Below, in pieces: positions 5,937 through 6,205 of a stretch of DNA of 6,205 nucleotides. Under the pieces are notes generated by a model that saw only the letters and a list, made by a program, of their open reading frames with translations, was not told the origin of the DNA and ran no database searches. The stretch is from UBA9630 sp037137555 (GTDB lineage: Bacteria > Patescibacteriota > Minisyncoccia > Moranbacterales > UBA2206), in the NCBI GenBank assembly GCA_037137555.1, contig JBAXKA010000054.1, positions 1 to 6,205 of the forward strand, in the 5' to 3' direction. Position 1 is the stretch's first letter; every line of letters starts with the position of its first letter. A program made the position numbers and the translations under genes.

Positions 5937-5972
5937 AAAAATCAGCACACCTATAATCAAGTGCTGATTTTT
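5937..5972 (-). terminator. strong intrinsic terminator of the Cys-rich protein gene
   Basis: A perfect 12-bp stem (5937-5948 with 5961-5972, core ATCAGCAC/GTGCTGAT) encloses a 12-base loop. Read on the minus strand it ends in GTGCTGATTTTTTATTTTTG, a good U-tract, about 30 bases after the TAG at 6003. The A-run on the other flank means it could also stop plus-strand transcripts. Confidence 0.85.
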
Positions 5973-6002
5973 CATTCTATTTTTCTTGAAAAATTAAAAT
6001 TT

Positions 6003-6205
6003 CTACGGTGCAACTTCACGCCATTCTCCGGAACTGCAAGCACTACATGGAGTGCTTCCTGGGCAACCACTTGGACAAATTGGCGTGCTAGCACATCCTG
6101 TCATATCTCGACAATAATTTCCCACAGACCCACCACATTGGGAAGAACAATCTCCACTAACGCATTGCGGTTTGGGAATGCATGGGGTTGTGGTTGGGGT
6201 TGGGG
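6003..6205 (-). CDS. C-terminal fragment of a Cys-rich, probably secreted protein (5' end outside the window)
   Basis: This open frame enters from the right edge and ends with TAG at 6003-6005; 66 residues are visible and no start codon is needed. It opens with a Pro/Thr linker (PTPTTTP), then carries ten cysteines in about 50 residues, mostly in short Cys-x3 to x7-Cys steps (CVSGDC, CGGSVGNYC, CPSGC, CSAC), and ends GEWREVAP. The even number of cysteines, the Gly/Ser/Pro-rich spacing and the low-complexity linker suggest a disulfide-rich extracellular domain at the end of a surface protein. Its reality is supported by the strong terminator that follows its stop, and by a base composition clearly richer in G+C than the flanking non-coding DNA. 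I do not recognise the family. A zinc-binding intracellular module is a less likely alternative. Confidence 0.75.
   Translation of the reverse strand, partial: PTPTTTPCIPKPQCVSGDCSSQCGGSVGNYCRDMTGCASTPICPSGCPGSTPCSACSSGEWREVAP

Noticed and set aside
6184..6205. GGGGTT-type repeat resembling a telomere or G-quadruplex on the plus strand
   Set aside because: It is explained by alternating Pro (CCA) and Thr (ACC/ACA) codons of the linker on the minus strand; a weak quadruplex is possible but unsupported.
79..6205. Alternative genetic code with TGA read as Gly, as in Gracilibacteria/Absconditabacteria
   Set aside because: All genes are full length with no in-frame TGA and use ordinary GGN glycine codons, so the standard bacterial code suffices.

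Overview
The window is AT-rich (roughly one third G+C by eye). Every gene I can support lies on the minus strand, so transcription runs from high to low coordinates. Genes are packed with overlaps or gaps of a few bases, most starts have no recognisable Shine-Dalgarno sequence, and no stop codon is TGA (six TAA, three TAG). With the domain make-up (a Mur ligase with two N-terminal membrane helices, a small lipoprotein plus helical secreted protein pair, a Cys-rich secreted protein with a Pro/Thr linker), this best fits a member of the Candidate Phyla Radiation / Patescibacteria. That placement is from recollection of such genomes and was not checked by search.

Layout, in order of transcription: (1) 6205-6003, the C-terminal end of a Cys-rich, probably secreted protein cut by the window edge, followed by a strong 12-bp hairpin terminator (5937-5972). 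(2) 5832-5260, a monocistronic-looking gene for a helical orphan protein with its own candidate promoter upstream and a hairpin just after its stop. (3) 5192/5204-79, seven tightly spaced genes that look like one operon: small lipoprotein, secreted helical protein with an internal duplication, MNT nucleotidyltransferase, HEPN protein of the HI0074 family, alpha/beta hydrolase, membrane-anchored MurF-like ligase, and D-alanine--D-alanine ligase (Ddl). Bases 1-78 hold nothing I can identify.

How the genes fit together: Ddl makes D-Ala-D-Ala and MurF attaches it to UDP-MurNAc-tripeptide, so the 3' end of the operon is a cytoplasmic peptidoglycan precursor step. The 5' end encodes two exported proteins of unknown role. 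Between them sits an HEPN-MNT pair with the residues of an active toxin-antitoxin module. The hydrolase is coupled to murF by a TAATG junction.

The points most worth a second look are the Mur ligase whose usual N-terminal substrate-binding domain is replaced by a membrane anchor, the HEPN-MNT pair inside an envelope operon with an A-run that could fuse the two by a -1 shift, the duplicated secreted protein, and the Cys-rich fragment at the edge. No RNA genes, CRISPR arrays, insertion sequences or attachment sites were seen.
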